Shown: positions 18,011-27,928 of the stretch, one piece after another
Position numbering within the stretch: position 1 is the stretch's first letter
Layout: each line of letters opens with the position of its first letter
From: Thiomicrorhabdus immobilis
GTDB lineage: Bacteria; Pseudomonadota; Gammaproteobacteria; Thiomicrospirales; Thiomicrospiraceae
Direction: 5' to 3'
Assembly: GCF_021654855.1 (NCBI RefSeq)
Contig: NZ_AP024202.1
Coordinates: forward strand, 248,001 to 312,000
DNA: 64,000 nucleotides
Translations under genes and position numbers: made by a program
The notes under the pieces: generated by a model
Databases searched by the model: none
Seen by the model: only the letters and a program-made list of their open reading frames with translations
What the model was told of the DNA's origin: nothing

Positions 18011-18529
18011 TTATTTTTTAAAAGTATCGGCATAACTTCCATTATGGGCGATAAAGCTTTGTAAAACCCCATAAGCCATGGTGCCCAATAACAGTCCAAT
18101 CAAAGTGAATAATGCGCTGATTTTACCTTCACCGAGCATGGCCGGTACCGTGCCGGGGCAAGAAGCGGTCATTGCCCAGCCAATACCAAATAAAAACGCG
18201 CCGGCTACTAGACCCTGCTGATAAGGTTTTTTAACGAAGTCCACTTCCATGCCAGTCGTTACCGCTTGAATATGGTATTTTTTCATCAGATAGACACCGA
18301 TCATCGCAACCACAACCGCCGTGCCGATGACTTTCATTAATTGCAGGTCGATAAACAAAAACATCTTGGCGTGGTAGTCGAAGGTGGTGGCGCCAGCATG
18401 GCTCATCAGGAACCCAAAAGTTGCTCCCATGATTAACGCCAAGATATTTGCTCTATAAGCATATACAAAGGAGATGATGGTTAGCTTTAAGCTCTCAATA
18501 GGCGGTTTTTTATGCGATTCATTTTCCAT
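18011..18529 (-). CDS. YeeE/YedE-family (DUF395) half-permease, second of pair
   Basis: A 172-residue membrane protein of the YeeE/YedE (sulfur transport) family, with about five helices. The conserved motif GIGWAMTASCPGTVPAMLGEG holds the Cys typical of the second half of these transporters, which move thiosulfate-like or other sulfur species in studied members. The gene begins next to the end of the other half; an alternative TTG at 18550 would give a 4-base overlap, but ATG 18529 (MENESHKK) gives a more natural N-terminus. A pair of half-length genes replaces the single long YeeE. In a sulfur oxidiser, uptake or export of a sulfur compound is a reasonable inference. Confidence 0.85.
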   Translation of the reverse strand: MENESHKKPPIESLKLTIISFVYAYRANILALIMGATFGFLMSHAGATTFDYHAKMFLFIDLQLMKVIGTAVVVAMIGVYLMKKYHIQAVTTGMEVDFVKKPYQQGLVAGAFLFGIGWAMTASCPGTVPAMLGEGKISALFTLIGLLLGTMAYGVLQSFIAHNGSYADTFKK

Positions 18530-18546
18530 AACGATAACCGTGATTC

Positions 18547-19032
18547 TCAAAAATTAAATAAAAGTTGAGTCATTAAAAATGCACTCATAAAAAACACCAC
18601 ACCCGCTAAAAGGCTAGGAGGGTTCATCATCGCGCCACCCACCAAGGCGTGGCCTGTTGTGCAAGCACCTGCTAAACGAGCCCCAAAGCCCAGTAGCATG
18701 CCTCCAAAAATCAGCCAAATTGCCTTGGCTGCATTTGATTGAGGCAACACTTGGTCATACATGCCCATGTCAAAACTCCAATGCCAAGGTTCTGCTGAAC
18801 CTAAAGCACTGAGTAAACCACCGATTGGAATTCCGATCAAAAACCAGAGTTTTGGGTTGTTTTTATCGCGGTACTCACCTTCATGGTAGTAGCTCATGTT
18901 TTTACATATATAGCCACATACATTTCCGTAACCGGTTGAACAACCAGCTGGTTTACCAATTAGCCAAAAATGCAAAATTACAAATAAACCAATCGCTAAG
19001 CCTCCGAGCCATCCACTCCAGACCGTAATTTC
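18547..19032 (-). CDS. YeeE/YedE-family (DUF395) half-permease, first of pair
   Basis: A membrane protein of about 161 residues of the YeeE/YedE family. It has the conserved Cys-bearing loops GKPAGCSTGYGNVCGYICK and GARLAGACTTGHALVGGA, the latter being the family signature. I choose ATG 19032 (MEITVWSGWLGG), which fits the usual N-terminal helix; the frame continues upstream to a TTG at 19098 adding 22 hydrophobic residues, and that longer form cannot be excluded. The downstream half-permease follows directly. The first conserved loop has two extra Cys residues (NVCGYIC), which could bind metal or a persulfide. Confidence 0.83.
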   Translation of the reverse strand, partial: EITVWSGWLGGLAIGLFVILHFWLIGKPAGCSTGYGNVCGYICKNMSYYHEGEYRDKNNPKLWFLIGIPIGGLLSALGSAEPWHWSFDMGMYDQVLPQSNAAKAIWLIFGGMLLGFGARLAGACTTGHALVGGAMMNPPSLLAGVVFFMSAFLMTQLLFNF

Positions 19033-19250
19033 CATAACCGCAAACCCTAATAACTTCAAAATATAGGGTATTGTTAATGGTTTTATTAAGCGAGTCAATA
19101 CAGGGTTTTTAGTAGATGGATAAGGAGGGCTTATTTAGGAAAACGGTGATATAAGTTCGCCCTAATGTGAAGTTGGTTAACTTGTTGATTATAAGTCGCT
19201 ATTTTGGCTAAGAGGAATATGGTTCAGCATTGGTGACGAGCTGTGTCGGT

Positions 19251-20135
19251 CTAGGTGTTGTGATCTGGTTTTTTCTTTAGGTTTTTTATCAAAACGATTA
19301 CTGTTCCAACAATTAACCCTGCAACAAACTCGCTAACCAAACTTGGCCACGTTTCCATAAGATGATGCACGTATTCGATGTTGTGGACAAACATTCCTCC
19401 ACCAACCAATAACATTGCGATAGTACCGATAATCATCAGTAAACGGATGAGTCTGGGTAATGATGTCACTAATGCTTGGCCGACTATGGTCATTATTTTG
19501 GAGGTGAAGCCTGAAGTTTCCAGTGATTTTTCCTGGAGGCGAAATCCCAAATCGTCCATGCGAACCATTAGAGCAACCAAACCATACACTGCAACCGTGG
19601 CGATTAACGCAATCAGGCTAACGATTAGAATTTGAGTTGTTAGAGGTTGTTCTATTACTGTTTCAAGTGCGATGAGGATGATTTCAATGGAAAGTATAAA
19701 ATCAGTACGAATCGCCGCTTTGATTTTAACGGATTCATTTTCTAGGAAATCTGTGCTGACTGATTCTTCTGTATGTCTAGTCTGATGTGTGGTGGTTTTT
19801 AGATGCATTAGCCATTCATAGATTTTTTCGGCACCTTCATAGCTCAAATATGCGCCACCAATCAATAAAATCGGCACCAGTAGCCAAGTAGCGAAGTAGC
19901 TTAATAAAAAAGCCAGTGGCAAGATGATAATCTTATTGAGGATAGAGCCTTTAGTGATTTCCCAAAGTACCGGCAGTTCACGCGATGCGTGAAACCCGGT
20001 GGCTTTTTCAGCGTTGACCGCCAAGTCGTCACCTAAGAGGCCTGCTGTCTTTTTAGCCGCAATTTTGCCCATCGCTGCTGTATCATCCATCAACATCGCG
20101 ATGTCATCTAAAATCGCAAAAATTCCACTTGCCAT
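19251..20135 (-). CDS. DUF808 family membrane protein (YedI-like)
   Basis: A 294-residue multi-pass inner-membrane protein. The N-terminus ASGIFAILDDIAMLMDDTAAM and the following KKTAGLLGDDLAVNAEKATGF are diagnostic of DUF808. Five or six helices follow, ending in a Lys-rich tail. The biochemical role of the family is not known. It is followed upstream on the same strand by a small CPXCG protein 18 bases away, so the two are probably cotranscribed. Confidence 0.93.
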   Translation of the reverse strand: MASGIFAILDDIAMLMDDTAAMGKIAAKKTAGLLGDDLAVNAEKATGFHASRELPVLWEITKGSILNKIIILPLAFLLSYFATWLLVPILLIGGAYLSYEGAEKIYEWLMHLKTTTHQTRHTEESVSTDFLENESVKIKAAIRTDFILSIEIILIALETVIEQPLTTQILIVSLIALIATVAVYGLVALMVRMDDLGFRLQEKSLETSGFTSKIMTIVGQALVTSLPRLIRLLMIIGTIAMLLVGGGMFVHNIEYVHHLMETWPSLVSEFVAGLIVGTVIVLIKNLKKKPDHNT

Positions 20136-20153
20136 AAAATTTTCCTAATTTAC

Positions 20154-20348
20154 CTAGTAGATATCATCCTCTTCGCTCAACGCTTGGATATTAGCCACTC
20201 CGCAGTGATCTATATCAATGATTAAGTGAATGGGCCGACAACAGACAAAACAGTCTTCAATGTATTCTTGGTGGGGTTCTGATGGGTCAATCACCAATTC
20301 AGTGGTTTCCCAACAATAAGGGCATTGTATGTTTTGTGTGTCGAGCAT
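20154..20348 (-). CDS. CPXCG-motif Cys-rich small protein
   Basis: A 64-residue soluble protein with two Cys pairs, CPYCWE near the N-terminus and CFVCCRP in the middle, matching the small CPXCG family that probably binds zinc. The acidic C-terminus (EEDDIY) is also typical. I choose ATG 20348 because AGGTGA stands about 8 bases upstream; a GTG three codons earlier is less well placed. The family has no established function. Confidence 0.88.
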   Translation of the reverse strand: MLDTQNIQCPYCWETTELVIDPSEPHQEYIEDCFVCCRPIHLIIDIDHCGVANIQALSEEDDIY

Positions 20349-20497
20349 CGGTATCACCTGGTTTTTAAATCTTCAATGATTTTTATTTTAACGATAACTT
20401 TATCGAGTTACTGAGAAATAAAGACATGCTTAAACTAAAGTTTCAGTTTTAAGTGCCGATAACTTAAAAGTAGGATTTTATTTGTAAGGTGATTGAT

Positions 20498-20716
20498 ATG
20501 GATATTTCAGGTGTTTCAGCGAGTGGCATGGTCAGTGCAGTATTGGCACAAAAGGAAGTCTACACTCAAGAACAAACCAGTGTGGGTATGCTTAAAAAAG
20601 CCTTAGACACCCAAACACAAAATGCGTTGGCTTTAATTGAATCGATTCCGCAAATAACACCAAGCACACAAGGGCTACCAGCCAATTTAGGGAACAATAT
20701 CAATACCACTGCTTAG
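20498..20716 (+). CDS. YjfB-like small protein (putative motility protein family)
   Basis: A 72-residue protein starting MDISGVSASGMVSAVLAQKE, which matches the YjfB 'putative motility protein' family; the pattern of Ala, Gln and Thr in a helical N-terminus and a Pro/Asn tail is typical. AAGGTGA five bases before ATG 20498 decides the start over GTG 20489. No flagellar genes are nearby, so its role here is uncertain. Confidence 0.75.
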   Translation: MDISGVSASGMVSAVLAQKEVYTQEQTSVGMLKKALDTQTQNALALIESIPQITPSTQGLPANLGNNINTTA

Positions 20717-20724
20717 TTTTTGAT

Positions 20725-20744
20725 GGCTGTTCAGCCTTTTTTTT
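20725..20744 (+). terminator. Weak intrinsic terminator after the YjfB-like gene
   Basis: GGCT (20725-20728) pairs with AGCC (20733-20736) and is followed directly by eight T residues. Confidence 0.5.
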
Positions 20745-20820
20745 ACCCTATGCTCACAATTTATTGACGGCCATAGGATTTGCTAGGCCTGGTAAATTGG
20801 ATAGTTATCTATTTCGTTGA

Positions 20821-20869
20821 GAAGCCTTTTTTGAAATTTATAAATTTCTAATTTTATCTATCAGGCTTC
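20821..20869. repeat. Composite inverted repeat
   Basis: A 16-bp perfect palindrome, GAAATTTATAAATTTC (20833-20848), sits inside a 7-bp inverted repeat (GAAGCCT 20821-20827, AGGCTTC 20863-20869). It immediately precedes the nested-hairpin element at 20872-21057 and may be part of it. Confidence 0.6.
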
Positions 20870-20871
20870 CC

Positions 20872-21057
20872 CTTCCTTTCTTTGCTTGCCCAAAGAAAGG
20901 AAGCAAAGAAAAGGCACCCTGCTGATACAATCTATTTCACTAAGCTTGCTGGCTAAGATTTCAAAACTCGCTACGCTCAAACGAAGAACTTGGCTGTAGC
21001 GAAGCGGAGAGACAAGAAACAATGAAATCTTTTAACGCCCACTACGCTAAGTGAAAT
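20872..21057. repeat. Nested-hairpin non-coding repeat element
   Basis: Part one holds a 12-bp perfect stem (20872-20883 with 20892-20903, 8-base loop) that competes with an 11-bp stem (20877-20887 with 20901-20911), so two hairpins are mutually exclusive. Part two is a nested structure: ATTTCACT (20934-20941) with AGTGAAAT (21050-21057), AAGATTTCA (20955-20963) with TGAAATCTT (21023-21031), and CGCTAC (20969-20974) with GTAGCG (20996-21001). No convincing ORF crosses it. Similar 'AAAGAAAGGAAGCAAAGAAAA' style repeats occur in many gammaproteobacterial genomes as far as I recall, so a dispersed repeat or MITE-like element is likely. Confidence 0.65.
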
Positions 21058-21137
21058 GACGATTGCTTACAGAAGGGGGCTTTTTCTACGTTATCTCAAC
21101 TTTTACTGACAGGTTTCATCCTGGGCTGAAATATTTA

Positions 21138-21149
21138 ACCAGGCCTGGT
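21138..21149. repeat. ACCAGGCCTGGT copy 2 (intergenic)
   Basis: Exact copy between the nested-hairpin repeat and the metH terminator. A 10/12 relative (GCTAGGCCTGGT, 20782-20793) lies 350 bases upstream in the same gap. Confidence 0.9.
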
Positions 21150-21179
21150 AATTTGTTGAATTGCTTGTCCATAAAAGCA

Positions 21180-21212
21180 AAAAAGCCTAAGAAACGATTT
21201 CTTAGGCTTTTT
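21180..21212. terminator. Strong bidirectional terminator at the 3' end of metH
   Basis: A perfect 15-bp stem (21180-21194 with 21198-21212) with a 3-base loop and A/T tracts at both ends. It lies 24 bases beyond the metH stop codon. Confidence 0.88.
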
Positions 21213-21236
21213 AGTTTTAAGAAGTTGAAAATTGTT

Positions 21237-24200
21237 TTAGTTGGCAAAATCTTCTGGGTCATACCCTAAGTTGGGGGCCAACCAGGTTTCGGCTTTTTCG
21301 ACTGTCCAGCCTTTGCGGTGGGCGTAGTCTTCTACTTGGTCGCGACCTAAAGAGCCAACCCCAAAATAACGTGATTCCGGATGGGCGAAATAGGTGCCTG
21401 AAACGGCTGCTGTTGGATACATCGCAAAACTGCTGGTGATTTCCAGGCCGATTTTTTCATCGGGTTTAAGTAGCTCCCATAGAATGCCTTTCTCGGTGTG
21501 GTCTGGGCAAGCTGGGTAACCAGCGGCAGGGCGAATCCCTTGATAACGTTCACGAATTAAATCTTCGTTTTCCAACGCTTCGTCTGGTGCATAGCCCCAA
21601 TCTTCTTTACGTACAATCTCATGCAAGGTCTCAGCAAAGGCTTCGGCAAAACGGTCTGCCAGGGCTTTGAGCATAATGGAACGATAATCATCGTGTTGCG
21701 CTTCAAAACGCTCGGTATGTTCATCAATCCCAATACCGGCCGTTACCGCAAAGAAACCGATGTAGTCGGCCACACCAGAGTCTTTTGAAGCGATAAAGTC
21801 AGACAGGCAGTTATTGGCGCCACCGCGTTTTTTCTCCGCCTGTTGACGTAGATGATGGAAGCGGTGAATCACTTCTGAGCGGCTTTCATCGGCGTAGACT
21901 TCGATATCATCGCCCACACGGTTGGCTGGGTAGAAACCGTAAACTGCTTTTGCGGTCAACCATTTCTCTTCGATGATTTGTTTAAGCATAATTTGCGCGT
22001 CAGCAAAGACTTTTTTGGCTTCTTCACCGACCACTTTGTCGTCCAAAATACGCGGATAAAGACCATGTAATTCCCAAGACTGGAAGAATGGAGACCAGTC
22101 AAAACGCTCAACCAGTTTTTCCAACGGGAAATCCTCTAATACCTTAGTGCCTAAAAACTTAGGTTTAACCGGCGTGTAATCCGACCAGGCCTGGTCAGTT
22201 AAAGAAGGGTTTTCTCGCGCTTTATTGATTGGGATTCGACGTACCTCTTTAGCACGCGCTTTACGCTCTTCACGCACCTGTTCATATTCGGCGCGAATCT
22301 TGGCGGCAAAATCGCCTTTTAAATCGGCAGAAATCAAACTTTGCGCCACACCTACGGCACGCGAAGCGTCTTTAACATAGACTACCGGATGATCATATTG
22401 CGGTTCGATCTTCACCGCGGTGTGTGCTTTAGAGGTGGTTGCGCCGCCAATCAGTAGCGGTAAATCCATATTGCGTTCTTTCATAAGCTTGGCCACATTC
22501 ACCATCTCTTCTAAAGAAGGGGTGATAAGCCCAGAAAGACCGATGACATTCGCACCTTCGGCAATGGCAGTGTCCAAGATTTTCTCGGCCGGCACCATCA
22601 CACCTAGGTCGATGACTTCAAAGTTATTACACTGTAATACCACGCCCACGATGTTTTTACCGATATCGTGAACATCCCCTTTTACCGTAGCCATGACGAT
22701 TTTACCCTGCACGCGGGTGGAGTCTTTTTCCGCAAGCAGGAACGGGTCAAGGTAGGCGACCGCACGTTTCATTACACGAGCCGATTTCACCACTTGCGGC
22801 AGGAACATTTTACCTGAACCAAACAGGTCACCGACCACGTTCATACCGTCCATTAACGGTCCTTCGATGACATTGATCGGTGCACCCAGTTTAACGCGGG
22901 CTTCTTCGGTGTCTTCTTCAATAAAGTCGGTAATGCCTTTTACCAGCGAGTGTTCCAGACGCTTCTCAACCGTAGCGTCACGCCACGCCAAATCCGCTTC
23001 TTTAGAGGCTGCGGTGCCATCACCCAAAAATTCGGCGGCAATCTCCAGTAAACGTTCACCGGCCTCTGGGTCTTTGTTGAGAATGACATCTTCAACCGCT
23101 AAACGTAAACGCTCGGGAAGGTCGTCGTAAATCGCCATTTGCCCGGCGTTGACAATCCCCATGTCCATGCCTTCTTTAATGGCGTAGTACAAGAATACCG
23201 AGTGAATCGCTTCACGCACCGGGTTATTACCACGGAATGAGAAGGAGACATTGGACACCCCGCCGGAAATCTTGGCGTATGGTAGGTTCTGTTTAATCCA
23301 GGTAACGGCATTGATAAAATCCAAACCGTAGTTGTTGTGTTCTTCAATCCCGGTGGCGACCGCAAAGATGTTCGGGTCAAAAATGATGTCTTGCGGTAAA
23401 AAGCCCACTTTTTGGGTTAAGACTTCATAAGAGCGTTTACAGATTTCGATTTTACGTTCAAGCGTATCGGCCTGACCGTCTTCATCAAATGCCATTACGA
23501 TGGCCGCCGCACCGTATTTTTTGACCAGGGTGGCATGCTTAATAAAGGCTTCTTCACCCTCTTTAAGCGAGATGGAGTTGACCACCCCTTTACCCTGAAT
23601 GCACTTCAAGCCCGCTTCGATGACTTCAAATTTTGAGGAGTCAATCATAATCGGTACACGGGAGGCTTCCGGTTCAGAGGCCAATAGGTTCAAGAAACGC
23701 ACCATGCACGCTTTGGCGTCCAGCATACCTTCGTCCATATTGACGTCGATGATTTGCGCACCATCCTCAACCTGCTTAACCGCGATATTGATGGCGTCGT
23801 CGTAGTTTTCTTCAATGATTAAACGCTTGAACAGAGCCGATCCGGTGACGTTGTTACGTTCACCGACGTTTACAAACAAGCTGTCTTCGTCGATGTTTAA
23901 CGGCTCTAAACCGGATAAACGACAAGCGGGTTTGATTTCTGGAAGCGCACGTGCCGGTTTGGCTTGTGCGGCTAAAGCCATCGCTTGAACGTGGTCGGGA
24001 GTCGTTCCACAGCAGCCACCGATGATATTGATCCAACCACGGTCAGCCCAGACAGCAATCTCTTCGGCCATTTGCTCTGGGGTCTCGTCGTATTCACCGA
24101 ATTCATTCGGCAGGCCGGCATTCGGGTGGATCGAGACATAGGTTTCGCAGACACGGCTTAATTCTTGCACATAAGGACGAAGTTCTTCAGGCCCTAAAGC

Positions 24201-24947
24201 GCAGTTTAAACCGACTGAAAGTGGTTCGGCATGCGCCACCGCATTATAAAACGCTTCGGTGGTTTGCCCCGATAAAGTACGCCCTGAGGCATCGGTGATG
24301 GTACCCGAAAGTTGAATCGGTACTTCATAACCGACTTCATCTTCAACCTCTTTGACCGCAAAAATAGCGGCTTTGGCGTTTAGGGTGTCAAAGATGGTTT
24401 CAATCAGAATGGTGTCCACGCCACCTTCTAACAAAGCATGGGTGGCTTGTTTGTATGCGATGACCAGTTCATCAAACGAGGTGTTGCGGTAACCAGGGTC
24501 ATTCACATCTGGAGAAATCGAAGCAGTGCGGTTGGTTGGCCCAAGCACCCCGGTGACAAAACGCGGTTTGCCGTCTTCGGCTTCGGCAATGTCACAGGCT
24601 TCACGCGCCACTTTGGCGGCGGCGATATTAATCTCGGTGACATACTCTTGCATGTCGTAATCGGCTTGGGCAATGGTGGTGGCGTTGAATGAGTTGGTCT
24701 CAAGAATATCCGCACCCTTACGCAAGAACTCAAGATGAATCTCACGAATCACTTCCGGTTTGGTGATGACTAGGATGTCATTATTGCCTTTGATGTCCAT
24801 GTGATAATCGGCAAAACGCTCGCCACGAAAATCTTCTTCGGTCAGATTCAGGTTCTGAATCATGGTGCCCATGGCTCCATCAAGAACCACCACACGTTCT
24901 TTAAGAAGGTTGCGAAGAGTTTGAATGCGTTCTGTACGTTTTGTCAT
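21237..24947 (-). CDS. metH: Cobalamin-dependent methionine synthase MetH
   Basis: Transfers a methyl group from 5-methyltetrahydrofolate to homocysteine through methylcobalamin; 1236 residues, full length. Domains in order: homocysteine-binding (about 1-330, zinc ligands in VGLNCALG and IGGCCGTT), pterin-binding (about 350-620), the cap and B12 domain (about 650-890) with the lower axial ligand His760 in GDVHDIGKN, and the AdoMet activation domain (about 925-1236, with [12 protein letters not shown]). The linker before the activation domain contains DQAW at 918-921, encoded by a copy of the 12-bp palindrome. No cobalamin or SAM riboswitch is evident in the 259-bp upstream gap. It implies that the cell makes or imports B12. 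Confidence 0.98.
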   Translation of the reverse strand: MTKRTERIQTLRNLLKERVVVLDGAMGTMIQNLNLTEEDFRGERFADYHMDIKGNNDILVITKPEVIREIHLEFLRKGADILETNSFNATTIAQADYDMQEYVTEINIAAAKVAREACDIAEAEDGKPRFVTGVLGPTNRTASISPDVNDPGYRNTSFDELVIAYKQATHALLEGGVDTILIETIFDTLNAKAAIFAVKEVEDEVGYEVPIQLSGTITDASGRTLSGQTTEAFYNAVAHAEPLSVGLNCALGPEELRPYVQELSRVCETYVSIHPNAGLPNEFGEYDETPEQMAEEIAVWADRGWINIIGGCCGTTPDHVQAMALAAQAKPARALPEIKPACRLSGLEPLNIDEDSLFVNVGERNNVTGSALFKRLIIEENYDDAINIAVKQVEDGAQIIDVNMDEGMLDAKACMVRFLNLLASEPEASRVPIMIDSSKFEVIEAGLKCIQGKGVVNSISLKEGEEAFIKHATLVKKYGAAAIVMAFDEDGQADTLERKIEICKRSYEVLTQKVGFLPQDIIFDPNIFAVATGIEEHNNYGLDFINAVTWIKQNLPYAKISGGVSNVSFSFRGNNPVREAIHSVFLYYAIKEGMDMGIVNAGQMAIYDDLPERLRLAVEDVILNKDPEAGERLLEIAAEFLGDGTAASKEADLAWRDATVEKRLEHSLVKGITDFIEEDTEEARVKLGAPINVIEGPLMDGMNVVGDLFGSGKMFLPQVVKSARVMKRAVAYLDPFLLAEKDSTRVQGKIVMATVKGDVHDIGKNIVGVVLQCNNFEVIDLGVMVPAEKILDTAIAEGANVIGLSGLITPSLEEMVNVAKLMKERNMDLPLLIGGATTSKAHTAVKIEPQYDHPVVYVKDASRAVGVAQSLISADLKGDFAAKIRAEYEQVREERKARAKEVRRIPINKARENPSLTDQAWSDYTPVKPKFLGTKVLEDFPLEKLVERFDWSPFFQSWELHGLYPRILDDKVVGEEAKKVFADAQIMLKQIIEEKWLTAKAVYGFYPANRVGDDIEVYADESRSEVIHRFHHLRQQAEKKRGGANNCLSDFIASKDSGVADYIGFFAVTAGIGIDEHTERFEAQHDDYRSIMLKALADRFAEAFAETLHEIVRKEDWGYAPDEALENEDLIRERYQGIRPAAGYPACPDHTEKGILWELLKPDEKIGLEITSSFAMYPTAAVSGTYFAHPESRYFGVGSLGRDQVEDYAHRKGWTVEKAETWLAPNLGYDPEDFAN
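22184..22195. repeat. ACCAGGCCTGGT copy 3 (inside metH)
   Basis: Encodes DQAW, residues 918-921, in the linker between the B12 and activation domains. Confidence 0.9.
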
Positions 24948-25206
24948 GAGTTTGCCGTTTATTGATTGCCGTATTGCGTTACAAGAATTTCCAAGAACCG
25001 CACATTTTACCCGATTTAAAGCCCAACCACTAATTTTGAGAAGCGATTTTTATGAAATAAATACACGCTATATCCTATATGGCACCGCTCTAAAGTCATG
25101 GTATAAATAGGGTTTTTATTTAAGCATTAGAAGAGTCATACCTAGTTGTAGGTGAATCAAGTATAATTGCAGCTCTTTTAATCACCCAAAACATAAAGCT
25201 TAAATT

Positions 25207-26304
25207 ATGCTCTGCCAAGTTTATCCTGAACAATATGAATCGCAGTTGGCCGATAAGGTAACTCGATTAAACCAACTGCTCCCGCCATCCGCCCAAGACA
25301 AACCGCAAACCGTGTTTGCTTCTAGTCCAGAACATTACCGTGCGCGTGCCGAGTTTCGTATTTGGCATGAAGGCGATGAGTCGGATTACATCATGTTCAA
25401 TCAGGAAACCAAAGAGAAGGTAGCGATTAAAGAGTGCCCGATGGCGATAGAGTCGATTGCCGATTTGATGCCGAAATTAATGGCTGAAATCATCCGGCAA
25501 CCGGTGTTGCGTGAACGTCTGTTTCAGGTGGACTTTTTAGCGACGTTGAGCGGGCAAATGCTGGTGACCTTGATTTACCGTAAGTCAATCCAAGATGACC
25601 AGGCCTGGTTAGATGCGGCACAGGCTTTGAAAACTTGCTTGCCAATTACCCATATTATCGGCCGTGCGCGTAAACAGAAGATTCTATTGGACGAAGATTT
25701 TGTGGTGGAAGAGCTGCAGGTGGATGGTAAAAAATTCATTTACCAGCAAATAGAAAATAGCTTTACCCAACCAAATGCCAAGATGGCGCAAAACATGTTG
25801 CATTGGGCACGTAAGATGTCACAAGATGCAGAAGGTGATTTGATTGAATTGTATTGTGGAAACGGTAACTTCTCCATCGCCCTAAGTGAACATTACAACC
25901 GTGTGTTGGCAACGGAAATCTCCAAAACCTCGGTGGCATCGGCGCAATTCAATATCGCCGCCAACCAGGTAGATAACCTTACGGTCATTAAAATGGCCGC
26001 AGAAGAGATTAGCGCAGCCCTTCAAGGCCAACAATTCAATCGTTTAAAAGACATCGATTTGAATAGCTATGATTTTCAAACCATTTTTGTCGATCCACCG
26101 CGCTCTGGTCTGGATGATTTAACCCGCCAGATGGTGACTGAGTTCGAGCGCATTATCTATATCTCCTGTAACCCGGAAACTTTGGCGATTGATTTAGCCT
26201 CCATCCAGAAAACCCATGAGATTGTCGAAACCGCTTTGTTCGACCAGTTTCCGTACACCCACCATATTGAATCGGGTGTGTTTTTAAAGAGAAAGGAGCC
26301 GTAG
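25207..26304 (+). CDS. trmA: tRNA (uracil-5-)-methyltransferase TrmA
   Basis: Makes 5-methyluridine at position 54 of tRNA; 365 residues, the usual length. N-terminal [18 protein letters not shown] and [15 protein letters not shown] are diagnostic of TrmA. The SAM site is [15 protein letters not shown], the catalytic Cys is in [11 protein letters not shown], and VDPPRSGLD and the C-terminal [16 protein letters not shown] motif are intact. A TATAAT at about 25160 in front of the gene is a possible -10. The next gene starts directly after its stop codon. Residues 131-134 (DQAW) are encoded by the 12-bp palindrome. Confidence 0.97.
   Translation: MLCQVYPEQYESQLADKVTRLNQLLPPSAQDKPQTVFASSPEHYRARAEFRIWHEGDESDYIMFNQETKEKVAIKECPMAIESIADLMPKLMAEIIRQPVLRERLFQVDFLATLSGQMLVTLIYRKSIQDDQAWLDAAQALKTCLPITHIIGRARKQKILLDEDFVVEELQVDGKKFIYQQIENSFTQPNAKMAQNMLHWARKMSQDAEGDLIELYCGNGNFSIALSEHYNRVLATEISKTSVASAQFNIAANQVDNLTVIKMAAEEISAALQGQQFNRLKDIDLNSYDFQTIFVDPPRSGLDDLTRQMVTEFERIIYISCNPETLAIDLASIQKTHEIVETALFDQFPYTHHIESGVFLKRKEP
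25598..25609. repeat. ACCAGGCCTGGT copy 4 (inside trmA)
   Basis: Encodes DQAW, residues 131-134, at a place where related TrmA proteins tend to have a similar D-x-W helix start. Confidence 0.9.
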
Positions 26305-27069
26305 ATGATTTTAGCTTGGATAGGTGCTCTGTTTATCGGTTTAACGTTAGGGTTGTTAGGTTCTGGCGGGTCGATTTTAACCGTTCCGGTTTTAACCTAT
26401 ATTGTGGGTCAAGAGACCAAAGTGGCGATTGCCGGTTCTCTCATGATTGTCGGGATTATCAGCATATTTTCAGCTATCCCTTACGCTAGACAAGGTCTGG
26501 TCAAGTGGCGCACCGTGGTGATTTTTGGTGTGCCAGGCATGGCCGGTGCGGTATTTGGGGCTTGGCTGGCACATTATGTCAGTGACGCTTTGCAGATGTT
26601 GATCTTTTCCGTGCTCTTGCTTGCCGCCTCTTACCTGATGTTTAAACCCGTCAAGCTGGATGCTGAAACGGAGCTTGAAGAGCGAGCGATGTTTAAAATC
26701 GCGATAGACGGCTTTTTAGTTGGCGGTGTCACCGGCTTAGTGGGTGTTGGCGGAGGTTTTTTGATTATTCCCGCTTTAGTTCTGCTTGGCGGCTTATCCA
26801 TGCGTTTGGCGGTAGGTACAAGTTTGGTGATTATTGCGGTCAAATCCTTTGCGGGCTTCTTAGAGTATTTAAAAGTGCTGGAGGCATTGCAACTGAGTGT
26901 AGATTGGCAAATCATCGGTATGTTCTCGGTAATCGGTATCGTCGGTGGATGGTTAGGACATAAAATCAGTAGCCAAATCAATCAAGAACAGTTAAAACGT
27001 GGTTTTGCGATATTTTTAGTATTAATGGGAGCGTTTATTCTGTATAAAAACCTTCCGAGTCTGTTCTAA
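26305..27069 (+). CDS. TSUP (TauE/SafE) family permease
   Basis: A 254-residue inner-membrane protein with about eight helices and the internal duplication typical of the family: GLLGSGGSILTVPVL in the first half and GLVGVGGGFLIIPALVL in the second. TauE/SafE proteins export sulfite, sulfoacetate or other organosulfur anions; which one cannot be read here. It begins at the base after the trmA stop, so it is cotranscribed with trmA, and a MOSC protein follows 49 bases later. In a sulfur oxidiser, sulfite export is plausible. Confidence 0.9.
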   Translation: MILAWIGALFIGLTLGLLGSGGSILTVPVLTYIVGQETKVAIAGSLMIVGIISIFSAIPYARQGLVKWRTVVIFGVPGMAGAVFGAWLAHYVSDALQMLIFSVLLLAASYLMFKPVKLDAETELEERAMFKIAIDGFLVGGVTGLVGVGGGFLIIPALVLLGGLSMRLAVGTSLVIIAVKSFAGFLEYLKVLEALQLSVDWQIIGMFSVIGIVGGWLGHKISSQINQEQLKRGFAIFLVLMGAFILYKNLPSLF

Positions 27070-27118
27070 CTGGTTAAACCAGAATAAAAATCGCGCCTCT
27101 TTCAAATAAGGAATGGCT

Positions 27119-27808
27119 ATGAAAATTGTTTCCGTGAATATCGGTAAAATCGTTGAAAAACCTTGGCGTGACGGCACTTCAACCGCGATTCATAAGCAAG
27201 CCGTTCAAGAGAGAATCAAGTTATCTAAATTTGGGCTTGAGGGTGATGAACAGGCGGATTTGAAAAGTCATGGCGGTGAAGACAAGGCGGTGTTGGTTCT
27301 GCCAAGCAGTGCTTATATGCGTTTTGAAATCGCCCATCCTTATGGATTTTTAGGTGAAAACCTAACCATCAATGATATTGACGAAGCGGAAATCCGTTTA
27401 GGGGATCGATTGCAAATCGGTTCTGTGCTGTTGGAGGTGACTCAGCCACGTTCGCCTTGCTGGAAATTGGATGCTTTGGTGACTGAAGACAGTCAGAAAT
27501 GGCAAGCCGGTGAGTTTTTAAAAGCCTATGGTGAAAGTGGTCATGTCGGCTTTTATTGCCGAGTATTAAGTGAAGGTTGGTTAGAAACCAATCACTCAGT
27601 GAGGTGGTTGACCCGTAGTGCTGAATCGGCTGAAAAGTTTCCAGCGGTGAGTATAAAAGACCTGTTCTTGGCTAAACTTAACCCAAGTAGCGAAAAAGAT
27701 TGGAAGACCTTGAAACGTGCGCTAAAACACCCCGCCTTGTCCAAAGCTTGGCAAGCCAGCATACAGCAACTGTTGGATAGCCGGGAAAGCAAAAAATCGA
27801 AACAATAA
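27119..27808 (+). CDS. MOSC domain protein (YiiM-like)
   Basis: A 229-residue MOSC protein of the YiiM type, a molybdenum cofactor carrying reductase that acts on N-hydroxylated compounds. GDEQADLKSHGGEDKAVLVLP and YGFLGENLTI mark the MOSC fold, and the conserved Cys that binds the molybdenum cofactor is in TQPRSPCWKLD. A C-terminal 3-alpha segment follows. I choose ATG 27119 because AAGGA ends about 6 bases upstream; the ATG two codons earlier abuts the same site too closely. It is the last gene before a terminator. Confidence 0.9.
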   Translation: MKIVSVNIGKIVEKPWRDGTSTAIHKQAVQERIKLSKFGLEGDEQADLKSHGGEDKAVLVLPSSAYMRFEIAHPYGFLGENLTINDIDEAEIRLGDRLQIGSVLLEVTQPRSPCWKLDALVTEDSQKWQAGEFLKAYGESGHVGFYCRVLSEGWLETNHSVRWLTRSAESAEKFPAVSIKDLFLAKLNPSSEKDWKTLKRALKHPALSKAWQASIQQLLDSRESKKSKQ

Positions 27809-27818
27809 AATTTAATCC

Positions 27819-27846
27819 AAAACGGCCAATTTTCATTGGCCGTTTT
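27819..27846 (+). terminator. Intrinsic terminator of the trmA-TSUP-MOSC transcript
   Basis: AAAACGGCCAAT (27819-27830) pairs with ATTGGCCGTTTT (27835-27846) around a 4-base loop. Confidence 0.88.
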
Positions 27847-27928
27847 TATTTACCTTCAGTTTGAAATTATTCACCAACGGATATTACGTTTGGTTTCTAG
27901 AAACGTTTAAGTGGCTGGTAACCAATAC

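Noticed and set aside
21063-21269. ORF crossing the repeat region downstream of the YjfB-like gene
   Set aside because: It runs through a palindrome copy and the metH terminator, has no ribosome binding site and no recognisable domain.
24948-25206. Possible cobalamin or SAM riboswitch upstream of metH
   Set aside because: I could not find a B12 box or a SAM riboswitch-like helix arrangement in this 259-bp gap.
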